A stretch of DNA of 7,199 nt from JAKFEW01 sp036675505 (GCA_036675505.1 JAKFEW010000069.1:1-7199), one strand, 5' to 3'; positions 1-5,830 are shown, counted from the first letter of the stretch. Notes: a model not told the origin generated them from the letters alone. A program made the numbers and translations.

Positions 1-1418
1 GCGAAGTCGGCGGTGGTGTCGACGGCGAAGGCCTCCTTCAGCCACGGCCACTCCGTCGAATCCTTCGCGGGCAGGCCCATCAGGAAACCGCCGCCGGCCC
101 ACACCTCGTCTTCGATCGCCTTGAACGACGCGGCGAGGTCGTCCCAGCCTTCGCCGGTCTTCGCGTAGTGGTCCATCTTGCGGCGGATGGCCAGCGCGTG
201 GTCGATCTCGGCCTGGGGGAAGCCTTCGCCGCCCATCTGCAGCGGCAGGCGGCGCCATTCCGATTCCTCGACGCCCATCGGCGACGAGCCGGAACGCAGT
301 TGCATCAGCGCGACCCCGTCGACGTGGCGCAGCGCCATCGGGATGATCCACGCGGCCTGGCTCGAGCCGGTCATGCCGATGCGGTCGCGGTCGATGTCAC
401 CGCGGGCCTGCAACGCGCGCACCGCCGCGGCGCCGTCCTGCGCCATCTGGTCGAGGCTGGCGGTCGCCCAGTCGCCCTTCGAGGCGCCGACGCCGCGCTT
501 GTCGTAGGCGAGCACGGCGATGCCGGCGCGGGCATAGGCTTCGCTGAGGAAGCGGATCTGGCCGTAGAAACCATTTCGCGACTGTTCGCCCGAGCCGTGC
601 AGCATCGCCAGCGCCGGGTGGGGCCCGGGTCCGGCGGGCAGGAACAGCGTGCCCTCGAGGACGGTGCCGTCCGCACTGGTGAAACGAACGGTCTCTTCGC
701 GCACGCTGCGCAGCCGCGGCGCGAGCCGGCGCTTTCCGTGCTCGGTGACCCGGATGGCATCGATCGGGCCCGAGGACTTCGGCACGATCTCGAGGAGCCG
801 GGTGATCGGATCGGCGCAATACATGCAGTCGCCGGTGACGAACGTGGACGTGCCGGTGACGTTCATCGCCGAGCCGGTGCGCCCCGACGGCAGTTCGAGC
901 CACCAGAACGAGCTGCCGGCGTTGTTGCGCGACAGGGTGAGCGTGCGGCCGCCGCCGAGGTCGTACGTCCCCTCGTAGGTCGCCAGCACCTCCGGCGCGA
1001 TCGGGACGGTGCGGGCGATCAGCGTGATTTTTTCTGTCCCGCGTTCCGGCGAGGTCACCACGCCGGCATAGCCGATGTCGGTGCGCGTGAGGTCGTAAGT
1101 CGCGTCCTTCGCGGTGAAGCGGATCCGCGCGCCCTCGGTCTCGACCGCCGGGACGGGAATCGTGCCGGCCTCGTGGAAGGGGTGCTCCATCTCCCCCTCG
1201 AGCCGGCCGCCGTCGCCCGCCTTGAGCTCGATCCAGACGAGGACGAAGTCGCCGGGCTTGCCGTAGCCGCCGATATAGATGCCGTCCAGCGGCGGGCTGG
1301 CGTGGGCGGACAGGACGGTCGCCAGCGTGAGCGCGGCGAGCCCCAGCGCCGCGAACCAGGGGGCGGGCCGATGGCCCTGCCTGCGGGATGCGGTGCGCGC
1401 GTGCGCTGACGGCTCCAT
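1..1418 (-). CDS. Exported alpha/beta hydrolase (serine esterase/thioesterase-like), C-terminus beyond left edge
   Basis: This is a periplasmic serine hydrolase of unknown substrate. The reading frame is open from ATG at 1418 to the left edge, giving 472 codons with no stop. Residues 1-40 form a signal peptide: an RR-containing basic start, a hydrophobic run around 21-38, and an AHA cleavage site before Ser41. Residues 41 to about 240 form an N-terminal beta-rich domain with a C198-M-Y-C201 pair. The hydrolase fold follows, with HGSG at 274-277 (oxyanion-hole strand), a YDKRGVGAS segment typical of the fold, and a nucleophile elbow G351-S-S353-Q-A355 with Ser353 as likely nucleophile. Ala355 stands where many relatives have Gly. 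The catalytic acid and His must lie off the left edge, so activity cannot be judged. The start is supported by GGGAG about 8 nt upstream and by the signal peptide. Fold confidence is high; substrate is unknown. Confidence 0.9.
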   Translation of the reverse strand, partial: MEPSAHARTASRRQGHRPAPWFAALGLAALTLATVLSAHASPPLDGIYIGGYGKPGDFVLVWIELKAGDGGRLEGEMEHPFHEAGTIPVPAVETEGARIRFTAKDATYDLTRTDIGYAGVVTSPERGTEKITLIARTVPIAPEVLATYEGTYDLGGGRTLTLSRNNAGSSFWWLELPSGRTGSAMNVTGTSTFVTGDCMYCADPITRLLEIVPKSSGPIDAIRVTEHGKRRLAPRLRSVREETVRFTSADGTVLEGTLFLPAGPGPHPALAMLHGSGEQSRNGFYGQIRFLSEAYARAGIAVLAYDKRGVGASKGDWATASLDQMAQDGAAAVRALQARGDIDRDRIGMTGSSQAAWIIPMALRHVDGVALMQLRSGSSPMGVEESEWRRLPLQMGGEGFPQAEIDHALAIRRKMDHYAKTGEGWDDLAASFKAIEDEVWAGGGFLMGLPAKDSTEWPWLKEAFAVDTTADF

Positions 1419-1438
1419 GGCCCGGGCTCCCGTGATTG

Positions 1439-1466
1439 CTGAGAAAGGTAGGACGCGAAACGGTTC
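1439..1466 (-). promoter_or_regulatory. Candidate ECF (sigma-E-like) promoter for the exported hydrolase
   Basis: Read on the minus strand, GAACCG (1466-1461) is followed by a 16-nt spacer and TCTCA (1444-1440). The E. coli sigma-E consensus is GGAACTT, about 16 nt, then TCTGA-like. The GAAC core, the spacing and four of five -10 bases match. The -10 lies about 20 nt before the ATG, which leaves a short leader containing GGGAG. This is pattern matching only. An envelope-stress sigma factor would suit an exported protein. Confidence 0.3.
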
Positions 1467-1471
1467 AGTAG

Positions 1472-1630
1472 CGTTTAAAGGCCCTGACCAGCGAGACCGG
1501 CCCGCTGCGCGCCGAGGGCTGCGTGCTGTCGATGGGGCGGCCCGTGGCGCTCGCCGAAGGGAAGCTGGTCGATACCGCCACGCGGGTGACCGCATTCGAC
1601 GCGAAGCGGCTATTCGACGTTTCCGGAACA
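1472..1630 (+). pseudogene. Remnant of a PaaI-like hotdog-fold thioesterase (C-terminal part only)
   Basis: The plus-strand frame beginning just after a TAG at 1469-1471 encodes LTSETGPLRAEG followed closely by GRPVALAEGKLVD. This is the characteristic C-terminal beta-hairpin segment of PaaI/YbgC-type acyl-CoA thioesterases (compare the family pattern LT..TGPLRAEG.V...GR..A.AEG.L.D). The usual closing segment (YAHATTTCLVF-like) is replaced by an unrelated-looking AFDAKRLFDVS, after which the frame stops resembling the family. The N-terminal two-thirds, including the hotdog helix with its catalytic residues, is absent: the oppositely oriented hydrolase gene begins at 1418. I therefore call it a decayed fragment, not a gene. 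It points against both flanking genes. The exact ends are uncertain. The family assignment rests on recalled family patterns and not on an alignment. Confidence 0.6.
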
Positions 1631-1636
1631 GTCCGG
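1623..1636 (-). terminator. Weak hairpin downstream of the flavin reductase gene
   Basis: CCGGA-ACAG-TCCGG is a 5-bp perfect stem with a 4-nt loop, 43 bp past the stop codon of the last gene of the minus-strand operon. No T-run follows it on the minus strand (the bases after it are AAACGTCG), so it is at best a poor intrinsic terminator. It also overlaps the end of the thioesterase remnant. No other terminator-like structure is visible between the operon and the hydrolase gene. Confidence 0.2.
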
Positions 1637-1678
1637 GGTGCCACGTTTCGCCCGCGGCTGCTGGGCAGCGCGTCGACT

Positions 1679-2239
1679 TCACGAAGGGCCTGCCTGCGGG
1701 GCGTTGGCTGTCTCTGCCGCCGCCGTGCCGTCCTCGGCGGACGCGCGCAGGCTTGCGTAGGTTCTCGCGGAATAGACCAGCGGTTGGCCCCCGAAGGCGC
1801 GTGTCGCGGAGACGCCGACCACGACCATCCGGTGGTCGCCGACGGTGCGCAGTTCGACGACGTCGCCGGCCAGCCACGCGGTGCTGCCGGGATAGACCCA
1901 GCTTCCGCACCACTCGAGGGCGTCGTGCTCGCGCCGGAACGCCAGCGCGCCGCGGCCGCGGGCGGAGTGTCTTTGGGCCAGCCCTGTCTGGGCCGCGCCG
2001 AGCACGCTGATGCCGACGCGGCTGCCCACGCCCAGCAGGGCGCTCGTCATGCCCAGGGGATTCAGGAAAAACGCCATCAGCCGCGGCTGCAGCGAAACGC
2101 CGACCAGGGAGGTCAGCGTCACCGCGCGCCCGCCCAGCCACGGGTGGTCCACGGTGAGCACCGACACCGAGGCCGCGAGCATGGACAGCGCGTCCTTGAA
2201 GTCTTCGACGGGCGACGGCGCGGCGACTGGAGTGGGCAT
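1679..2239 (-). CDS. Flavin reductase (FMN-binding split-barrel family), partner of the LLM monooxygenase
   Basis: This 186-residue protein has the usual size of small flavin reductases such as HpaC and RutF. It would use NAD(P)H to reduce FMN or FAD and release it to an oxygenase. Visible family features are the N-terminal helix with SVSVLTV (24-30), the TLTSLVGVSLQPRLMAFFL stretch (41-59) that forms the flavin-binding barrel, SRVGISVLGAAQTGLAQR (73-90), and the GDH motif at 134-136 with a C-terminal PLVYSARTY (153-161). The last 20 or so residues are Ala-rich and low complexity. The frame stays open well upstream (to about 2593), but that part overlaps the LLM gene and reads as shadow sequence. 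The start at 2239 is fixed by GGGGAG at the proper spacing and by the family length. It is the last gene of the operon, 5 bp after the LLM stop, so translational coupling is likely. Electron donor and flavin preference are not visible. Confidence 0.9.
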   Translation of the reverse strand: MPTPVAAPSPVEDFKDALSMLAASVSVLTVDHPWLGGRAVTLTSLVGVSLQPRLMAFFLNPLGMTSALLGVGSRVGISVLGAAQTGLAQRHSARGRGALAFRREHDALEWCGSWVYPGSTAWLAGDVVELRTVGDHRMVVVGVSATRAFGGQPLVYSARTYASLRASAEDGTAAAETANAPQAGPS

Positions 2240-2244
2240 GGCGA

Positions 2245-3213
2245 TCAACTCCCCGTGAACCGGGGGACCACGTGGGTCCCGATGTCCTCCAGCACGGCGC
2301 GCGCGGGGCGACTGCCGTACTTGAGGTTGAGCACGACGTGGTTCACCCCGATGCCTTCGAGCTGCTCCAGGTGCCGCACGAGCGCATGCCATCCGAGCCG
2401 GTGGCCGAGGTGGATCGGCGTGGGCGGGGCGTCGGCCTGTGCGACCAGGTCGATGTAGTAGGACTGCAGCAGGGGCTTGAAGACCCCGGGGCAGGCCGCT
2501 TCGACCGCCGTCTTCCAGGCGTCGGCCACGCGTGACTGCTGCCCCGCGTCCCGCGGATAGACCATCCACCCGTCGGCATGCGCGGCGATCCATTCGATCG
2601 GGCTCTGGCTGAAGCCGGTGACGAACAGCGGCACGTGTGACGCCACCGGCTTCGGCACCACGTCCGCGCCTTCCAGCAGCCCGTAGTGGCTGGCGGCCTG
2701 CGGGAAGCTCCGGCCCCAGTAGGTCCGGAGCAGCGCGACCTGCTCGCGGAACAGTTCACCGCGACGCTCGCGGTCGACGTCGAAGGCCGGGAACTCCACC
2801 GGCCTGTCCCCCGAGGCCACGCCCAGCAGCAGGCGGCCCTGCGTCAGCTGGTCCAGGCTCGCCGCGGCCTTGGCGGTGTGGATGGGATGCCGCAGCGGCA
2901 GGACGATGGAGGTGCTGAGCAGCGCGATCCGCGAGGTCTGCGCCGCCAGGAATCCCATGTACACCCACGGGTCGAAGACCTGGCCGATGTCGCCGAACGT
3001 CGGGTCGCGGAGCGGGACGTCGCGGAATCCCAGCGACGCGAACCCGGCCTGCTCCGCGACCTGCGCCAGCTCGACCTGGTCCGTCATCGCCGGCGTGTCG
3101 CCGGTGAAGGACTCGATGGGGAACATCACGCCGAGGCTCATCCGGCCCGGCGAGGCCACGCGCCGGAAGCCACGGTTGCCGTGGGGGGAAAGACCCGGGT
3201 TGGGAGCAAGCAT
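2245..3213 (-). CDS. LLM-class flavin-dependent oxidoreductase, BA3436 type (luciferase-like monooxygenase)
   Basis: This 322-residue protein belongs to the bacterial luciferase-like fold, a TIM barrel using reduced flavin and O2. The closest pattern I recognise is the luciferase-type oxidoreductase BA3436 family. Diagnostic segments are SLGVMFPIE (26-34), RDVPLRDPTFGDIGQVFDPW (64-83), TSIVLPLRHPIHTAKAAASL (101-120) and GRLLLGVASGDRPVEFPAF (126-144). The C-terminal half holds HADGWMVYPRD and a final VNHVVLNLKYGSRPA. The first 24 residues before the barrel look family-like (a GxRGFxRV region), which supports ATG at 3213 over the internal Met25; a weak GAGAAG lies 6 nt upstream. The gene is third in the operon, 26 bp after the RidA stop and 5 bp before the flavin reductase, its probable electron supplier. 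Substrate is unknown. It is not evidently RutA, SsuD or NtaA. Family confidence is high, role low. Confidence 0.92.
   Translation of the reverse strand: MLAPNPGLSPHGNRGFRRVASPGRMSLGVMFPIESFTGDTPAMTDQVELAQVAEQAGFASLGFRDVPLRDPTFGDIGQVFDPWVYMGFLAAQTSRIALLSTSIVLPLRHPIHTAKAAASLDQLTQGRLLLGVASGDRPVEFPAFDVDRERRGELFREQVALLRTYWGRSFPQAASHYGLLEGADVVPKPVASHVPLFVTGFSQSPIEWIAAHADGWMVYPRDAGQQSRVADAWKTAVEAACPGVFKPLLQSYYIDLVAQADAPPTPIHLGHRLGWHALVRHLEQLEGIGVNHVVLNLKYGSRPARAVLEDIGTHVVPRFTGS
2249..2254 (-). promoter_or_regulatory. Ribosome binding site deciding the flavin reductase start
   Basis: GGGGAG on the minus strand ends 9 nt before the ATG at 2239. It lies inside the last codons of the LLM gene, whose stop is at 2247-2245. 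This overlap selects 2239 over upstream in-frame starts and suggests translational coupling. Confidence 0.7.
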
Positions 3214-3239
3214 GGCGTGCTTCTCGGAAGGTCGGGGTT

Positions 3240-3737
3240 TCAGGGGATGTTCGTGGTGGCGAAGCAGACGCACAGCTCGATCGGCGAATTCAGCGGAAGC
3301 TGGTCCACCGCGATCGCCGTCCTCGCATGGCTGCCGAGCGTGTCGCCCAGCACCTCGGTGAACAGCGCGGACGCGGCGTCGAGGATGCGCGGCTGCCGGA
3401 AGAAACCCGGCGCCGACGCGACGTAGCCCTCGACCCGCAGCAGGCCCTGCAGGCGCTCGAATCCACCCAGGTGGCGCCGGATCTGCGCCACCACGTTCAG
3501 GGCCGCGAGCCGCGCCGCCTGCCGCCCCTCGTCTTCGCCCAGCTCCAGGCCGATGCGTCCGTGGTGGCTCAGCGCGCCGCCGGCGAACGGGAACTGGCCG
3601 GAGACGAAGGCGATGCCGTGGTGCTCGACCACGGGCAGGTAGCCGCCCGCCGGGCGCGGTGGCTCGGCGGGAAGCGACAGCCCGAGGCGCCGCAGGCGCG
3701 CTTCGATGGCATGGGTCGCGGAACCTGGAGTGGACAT
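3240..3737 (-). CDS. RidA/YjgF-family protein (UK114-like, long subgroup)
   Basis: This 165-residue protein is longer than canonical RidA (about 128) and matches the UK114-like subgroup with an N-terminal extension. Visible features are EARLRRLGLSLP (12-23), PAGGYLPVVEHHGIAFVSGQFPF (29-51), EGRQAARLAALNVVAQIRRHLGG (70-92), GYVASAPGFFRQPRILDAAS (104-123) and ARTAIAVDQLPLNSPIEL (138-155). Arg139 and Glu154 align with the substrate-carboxylate Arg105 and Glu120 of E. coli RidA, so imine/enamine deaminase chemistry is possible. However, this subgroup is not well characterised and activity is not proven. The start at 3737 follows GGAGG by about 4 nt. It sits second in the operon, 12 bp after the MDR stop. 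In context it may clear or hydrolyse a reactive intermediate made by the LLM monooxygenase, as proposed for RutC in pyrimidine catabolism. Confidence 0.9.
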   Translation of the reverse strand: MSTPGSATHAIEARLRRLGLSLPAEPPRPAGGYLPVVEHHGIAFVSGQFPFAGGALSHHGRIGLELGEDEGRQAARLAALNVVAQIRRHLGGFERLQGLLRVEGYVASAPGFFRQPRILDAASALFTEVLGDTLGSHARTAIAVDQLPLNSPIELCVCFATTNIP

Positions 3738-3749
3738 GGCGCCTCCGGC

Positions 3750-4769
3750 TCAGGGCACGAGCACGACGTTGCCCGCGACCTGGTTGGTGCTCAGCAGGTG
3801 GTGGGCTTCGGCGGCGTTCGCCAGCGGGATGCGGCGGTCGAGCAGCGGGCGGACCTTGCCCTGCCGGACCAGGTCCAGGCCGAAGCGGAAATCGTCCACG
3901 TCGCCCATCAGCGTGCCGAGCAGGCGCTTGTGGGTGAAGAAGAAGTTCCGGATGTGCAGCGTGACCTCGACGCCGGTCACGAAGCCCATGGCCACCACCG
4001 TGCCGCCGACGCGGGTGGCCTCCAGGCTGCGCGGGAGCACGGTGCCGCCGAGGTTGTCGATGACCACGTCGGCACCGCGGCCACCGGTCCACGCGCGGAC
4101 CTCGGCAACGAAGTCCTGCGTGTTGACATCGATGATGCGGTCGGCGCCGAGCGAAGCCGCCAGCCGCGCCTTGTCCTCGCTGTCCACGGTGGTGGCGACC
4201 ACCGCACCCAGGGCCTTGGCGACCTGCAGGTTCATCGAGCCGGTGCCGGACGCGCCGGCGTGCACGAGCACGTGGTCGCCGGCCTTGACCTGGCCCACGG
4301 TCCGGACCGCGCGCACGCCGGTGACCAGCACCATCGGCAGCGTGGCCACCAGCGCCGGCTCCAGACCGGTGTCGTCCTTGAGCACCCAGCGCGCCGGCAC
4401 TTCGATGTATTCGGCGTAGGTGCCCCAGCGGGCGATGCCGCCGATGGCGTAGCTGGGCGCCGCGCTGATCGGTTCGACGTCATCCGCCGGATCCAGCGGG
4501 TAGCCGGGCATCGGCACGACGCGCTCGCCGAGCGCGAACCCGGTGACGCCCTCGCCCAGTTCCGCGATTTCGCCGGAGGCGTCGGAACCGAGCACGTGCG
4601 GGAAGGGCAGCTCGAGCACCGTGCCTTCGCGAAGGTAATGCTCGAGGCGGTTCACGCCCGAGGCCAGGACCCGGATCACGACGTGGCCCGGGCGTGCCCG
4701 GGGCGTCGGCACGTCTTCGTGCCGGAGGACGTCGGGACCACCGAACTGGCGGATGACAGCTGCTTTCAT
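3750..4769 (-). CDS. Zinc-independent MDR-family NADPH:quinone/enone oxidoreductase
   Basis: This 339-residue medium-chain dehydrogenase/reductase has a GroES-like N-terminal domain (about 1-125) and a Rossmann domain (about 150-290). Family marks are LGSDASGEIAELGEGVTGFALGERVV (60-85), the nucleotide loop HAGASGTGS (170-178) and the C-terminal PLLDRRIPLANAAEAHHLL segment. The protein contains no cysteine at all. Asn40 occupies the place of the catalytic zinc Cys, and the structural-zinc Cys loop is absent, so it should act as a zinc-free reductase of the quinone oxidoreductase type despite likely automatic naming as zinc-binding alcohol dehydrogenase. A strong AGGAG lies 6 nt before ATG 4769. 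It is first in the four-gene operon and divergent from the LysR gene, so the 4770-4912 region should carry the operon promoter. Substrate is unknown; an enone, quinone or aldehyde produced in the pathway is an inference. Confidence 0.92.
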   Translation of the reverse strand: MKAAVIRQFGGPDVLRHEDVPTPRARPGHVVIRVLASGVNRLEHYLREGTVLELPFPHVLGSDASGEIAELGEGVTGFALGERVVPMPGYPLDPADDVEPISAAPSYAIGGIARWGTYAEYIEVPARWVLKDDTGLEPALVATLPMVLVTGVRAVRTVGQVKAGDHVLVHAGASGTGSMNLQVAKALGAVVATTVDSEDKARLAASLGADRIIDVNTQDFVAEVRAWTGGRGADVVIDNLGGTVLPRSLEATRVGGTVVAMGFVTGVEVTLHIRNFFFTHKRLLGTLMGDVDDFRFGLDLVRQGKVRPLLDRRIPLANAAEAHHLLSTNQVAGNVVLVP

Positions 4770-4827
4770 GGGTTGCTCCTGAGGGGATGGATAACTAAGA
4801 AAAACTAATCACTGCCTGGTTGTTTCC

Positions 4828-4845
4828 GGCGTATCGTGATTCGCC
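4828..4845. promoter_or_regulatory. Imperfect dyad GGCGnATC-N2-GATnCGCC, candidate LysR operator
   Basis: The half-sites GGCGTATC and GATTCGCC mirror each other at 7 of 8 positions around a central 2 bp. The site sits near the middle of the divergent intergenic region, about 60 bp before each start codon, where a shared LysR activation site would be expected. No canonical T-N11-A box is centred on it, so the link to LysR is positional. Confidence 0.4.
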
Positions 4846-4880
4846 GTGGCGCGAAACATAGGCCCACGAAATCCACTCCT

Positions 4881-4902
4881 CAAACGGTTTTCTCTACGTT
4901 TG
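4881..4902. promoter_or_regulatory. Perfect dyad CAAACG-N10-CGTTTG just upstream of the LysR RBS
   Basis: Two perfect 6-bp arms are separated by 10 bp, with arm centres 16 bp apart. The right arm runs into the GGAG ribosome binding site (4902-4905) of the LysR gene at 4913. It could be an autoregulatory operator, or in mRNA a weak hairpin next to the RBS. Which of the two cannot be decided from sequence. Confidence 0.4.
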
Positions 4903-4912
4903 GAGATAAGCA

Positions 4913-5830
4913 ATGCTTATCGAGACGAAACGACAGCGGCTCGTTCACCTCAATGCCCTGCGCGCCTTCGAGGCGGCGGCGCGCCACCTGAGCTTCGTGG
5001 CAGCGGCGGAGGAGCTGAACGTCACGCCCCCGGCCATCAGCCAGCACATCCGCGCGCTCGAGGACTACCTGGGCGTGCGGCTCTTCATCCGCGCCAAGGT
5101 GGGTCTTTCGCTGAGTGCGGAAGCCCGGCGCGCCTATCCGGACATCCGCGATGGGCTGGAGCGGCTGGCCACCGGCCTCGCCGGCCTGCGTGGCTCCGGC
5201 ATCGACCGCATCGTGACGATGACGGTGCCGCCCTCGTTCGCCGCGAAGTGGCTGCTGCCGCGCATCGAACGCTTCCGCGAGAAGCACCCGGACCTCGACA
5301 TCCGCCTGGACACCAGCAACCGCCTCGCCGATTTTTCCGCGGAAGGCATCGACGTCGGTGTCAGGTACGGACTGGGTGGCTACGCCGGGCTGGAGTGCGA
5401 GCGCCTGCTGTCCGAGGACGTCTACCCGGTGTGCAGCCCGAGCCTGCTTCCGCCGCAGGGCCGGATCGACATCCACCGGCTCGCGCACATGACGCTCATC
5501 CACGACACGACGATCGATTTCGATCCCGCGTTCCCGACCTGGAAGGCCTGGTTCAAGGCCCGCGGCGTGGACAATATCGATCCGATGCGGGGCCTGCAGT
5601 TCAATTCCTCGGTGCTCGCGCTGCAGGCCGCGGTCGACGGCCAGGGCGTGGCGCTGGGGCGCAGCGTGATCGTGGCCCGCGACCTGGAGGCGGGGCGTCT
5701 GGTCCGGCCGTTCGACGCGGTGGAAGAAACACACTGTGCCTACTACGTGGTTTTCCAGAAGCGCGCCGCGGAGCTGCCGAAGGTGAAGGCGGTGCGCGAA
5801 TGGCTCTTCGCCGAGGCCGGCGCGCGCTGA
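4913..5830 (+). CDS. LysR-family transcriptional regulator, GcvA-like
   Basis: This 305-residue protein has normal LysR length. The N-terminal winged helix-turn-helix spans about residues 13-70: LNALRAFEAAARHLSFVAAA (13-32), then EELNVTPPAISQHIRALEDY (33-52) with recognition helix around PPAISQHI, and LGVRLFIR (53-60). The effector domain begins near residue 98 with IVTMTVPPSFAAKWLLPRI and continues through the GcvA-type IDVGVRYG signature and VYPVCSP. GGAG lies 7 nt before ATG 4913. The gene is divergent from the MDR-RidA-LLM-flavin reductase operon, the classic layout for a LysR protein controlling its neighbour; an effector related to the pathway substrate is inferred. It may also affect the downstream reductase gene, 106 bp away on the same strand. 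The resemblance to GcvA is one of subfamily only and does not imply control of glycine cleavage. Confidence 0.95.
   Translation: MLIETKRQRLVHLNALRAFEAAARHLSFVAAAEELNVTPPAISQHIRALEDYLGVRLFIRAKVGLSLSAEARRAYPDIRDGLERLATGLAGLRGSGIDRIVTMTVPPSFAAKWLLPRIERFREKHPDLDIRLDTSNRLADFSAEGIDVGVRYGLGGYAGLECERLLSEDVYPVCSPSLLPPQGRIDIHRLAHMTLIHDTTIDFDPAFPTWKAWFKARGVDNIDPMRGLQFNSSVLALQAAVDGQGVALGRSVIVARDLEAGRLVRPFDAVEETHCAYYVVFQKRAAELPKVKAVREWLFAEAGAR

Larger units (their letters stand above)
4770..4912. promoter_or_regulatory. Divergent promoter/operator region between MDR operon and LysR gene
   Basis: These 143 bp separate two divergent genes and are clearly more AT-rich than the surroundings. They contain the direct repeat ACTAA-N5-ACTAA (4794-4808), an imperfect dyad at 4828-4845 and a perfect 6-bp-arm dyad at 4881-4902. 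I see no confident sigma-70 -35/-10 pair on either strand. LysR regulators commonly bind such regions, repress their own gene and activate the divergent operon when ligand is present. That role is inferred from arrangement. Confidence 0.7.

Noticed and set aside
168..1409. Long plus-strand ORF (413 codons) opposite the hydrolase gene
   Set aside because: It is Arg/Ala/His/Gly-rich with no recognisable motif, and it lies fully antisense to a convincing signal-peptide hydrolase. Long antisense frames are common in GC-rich genomes.
1523..2458. Plus-strand ORF of 311 codons beginning inside the thioesterase remnant
   Set aside because: Only its first 30 or so codons resemble a protein family. 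The rest is antisense to the flavin reductase and LLM genes and reads as shadow sequence, so it is not an intact gene.
2239..2593. N-terminal extension of the flavin reductase frame upstream of 2239
   Set aside because: It overlaps the LLM coding sequence in another frame and has shadow-like composition. The RBS and family length place the start at 2239.
3214..4092. N-terminal extension of the LLM frame up to about 4092
   Set aside because: It overlaps the RidA and MDR genes with Arg/Pro-rich shadow sequence. The family begins near the ATG at 3213.
1679..4769. Operon is the Rut pyrimidine-degradation operon
   Set aside because: The LLM segments match the BA3436 type and not RutA, the RidA is of the long subgroup, and no RutB isochorismatase-like gene or RutG transporter is visible. 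Only the logic is similar.
3327..4808. 493-codon plus-strand ORF antisense to RidA and MDR genes
   Set aside because: It is rich in His, Arg, Gly and Asp with no domain features, and the opposite strand encodes two clear families.
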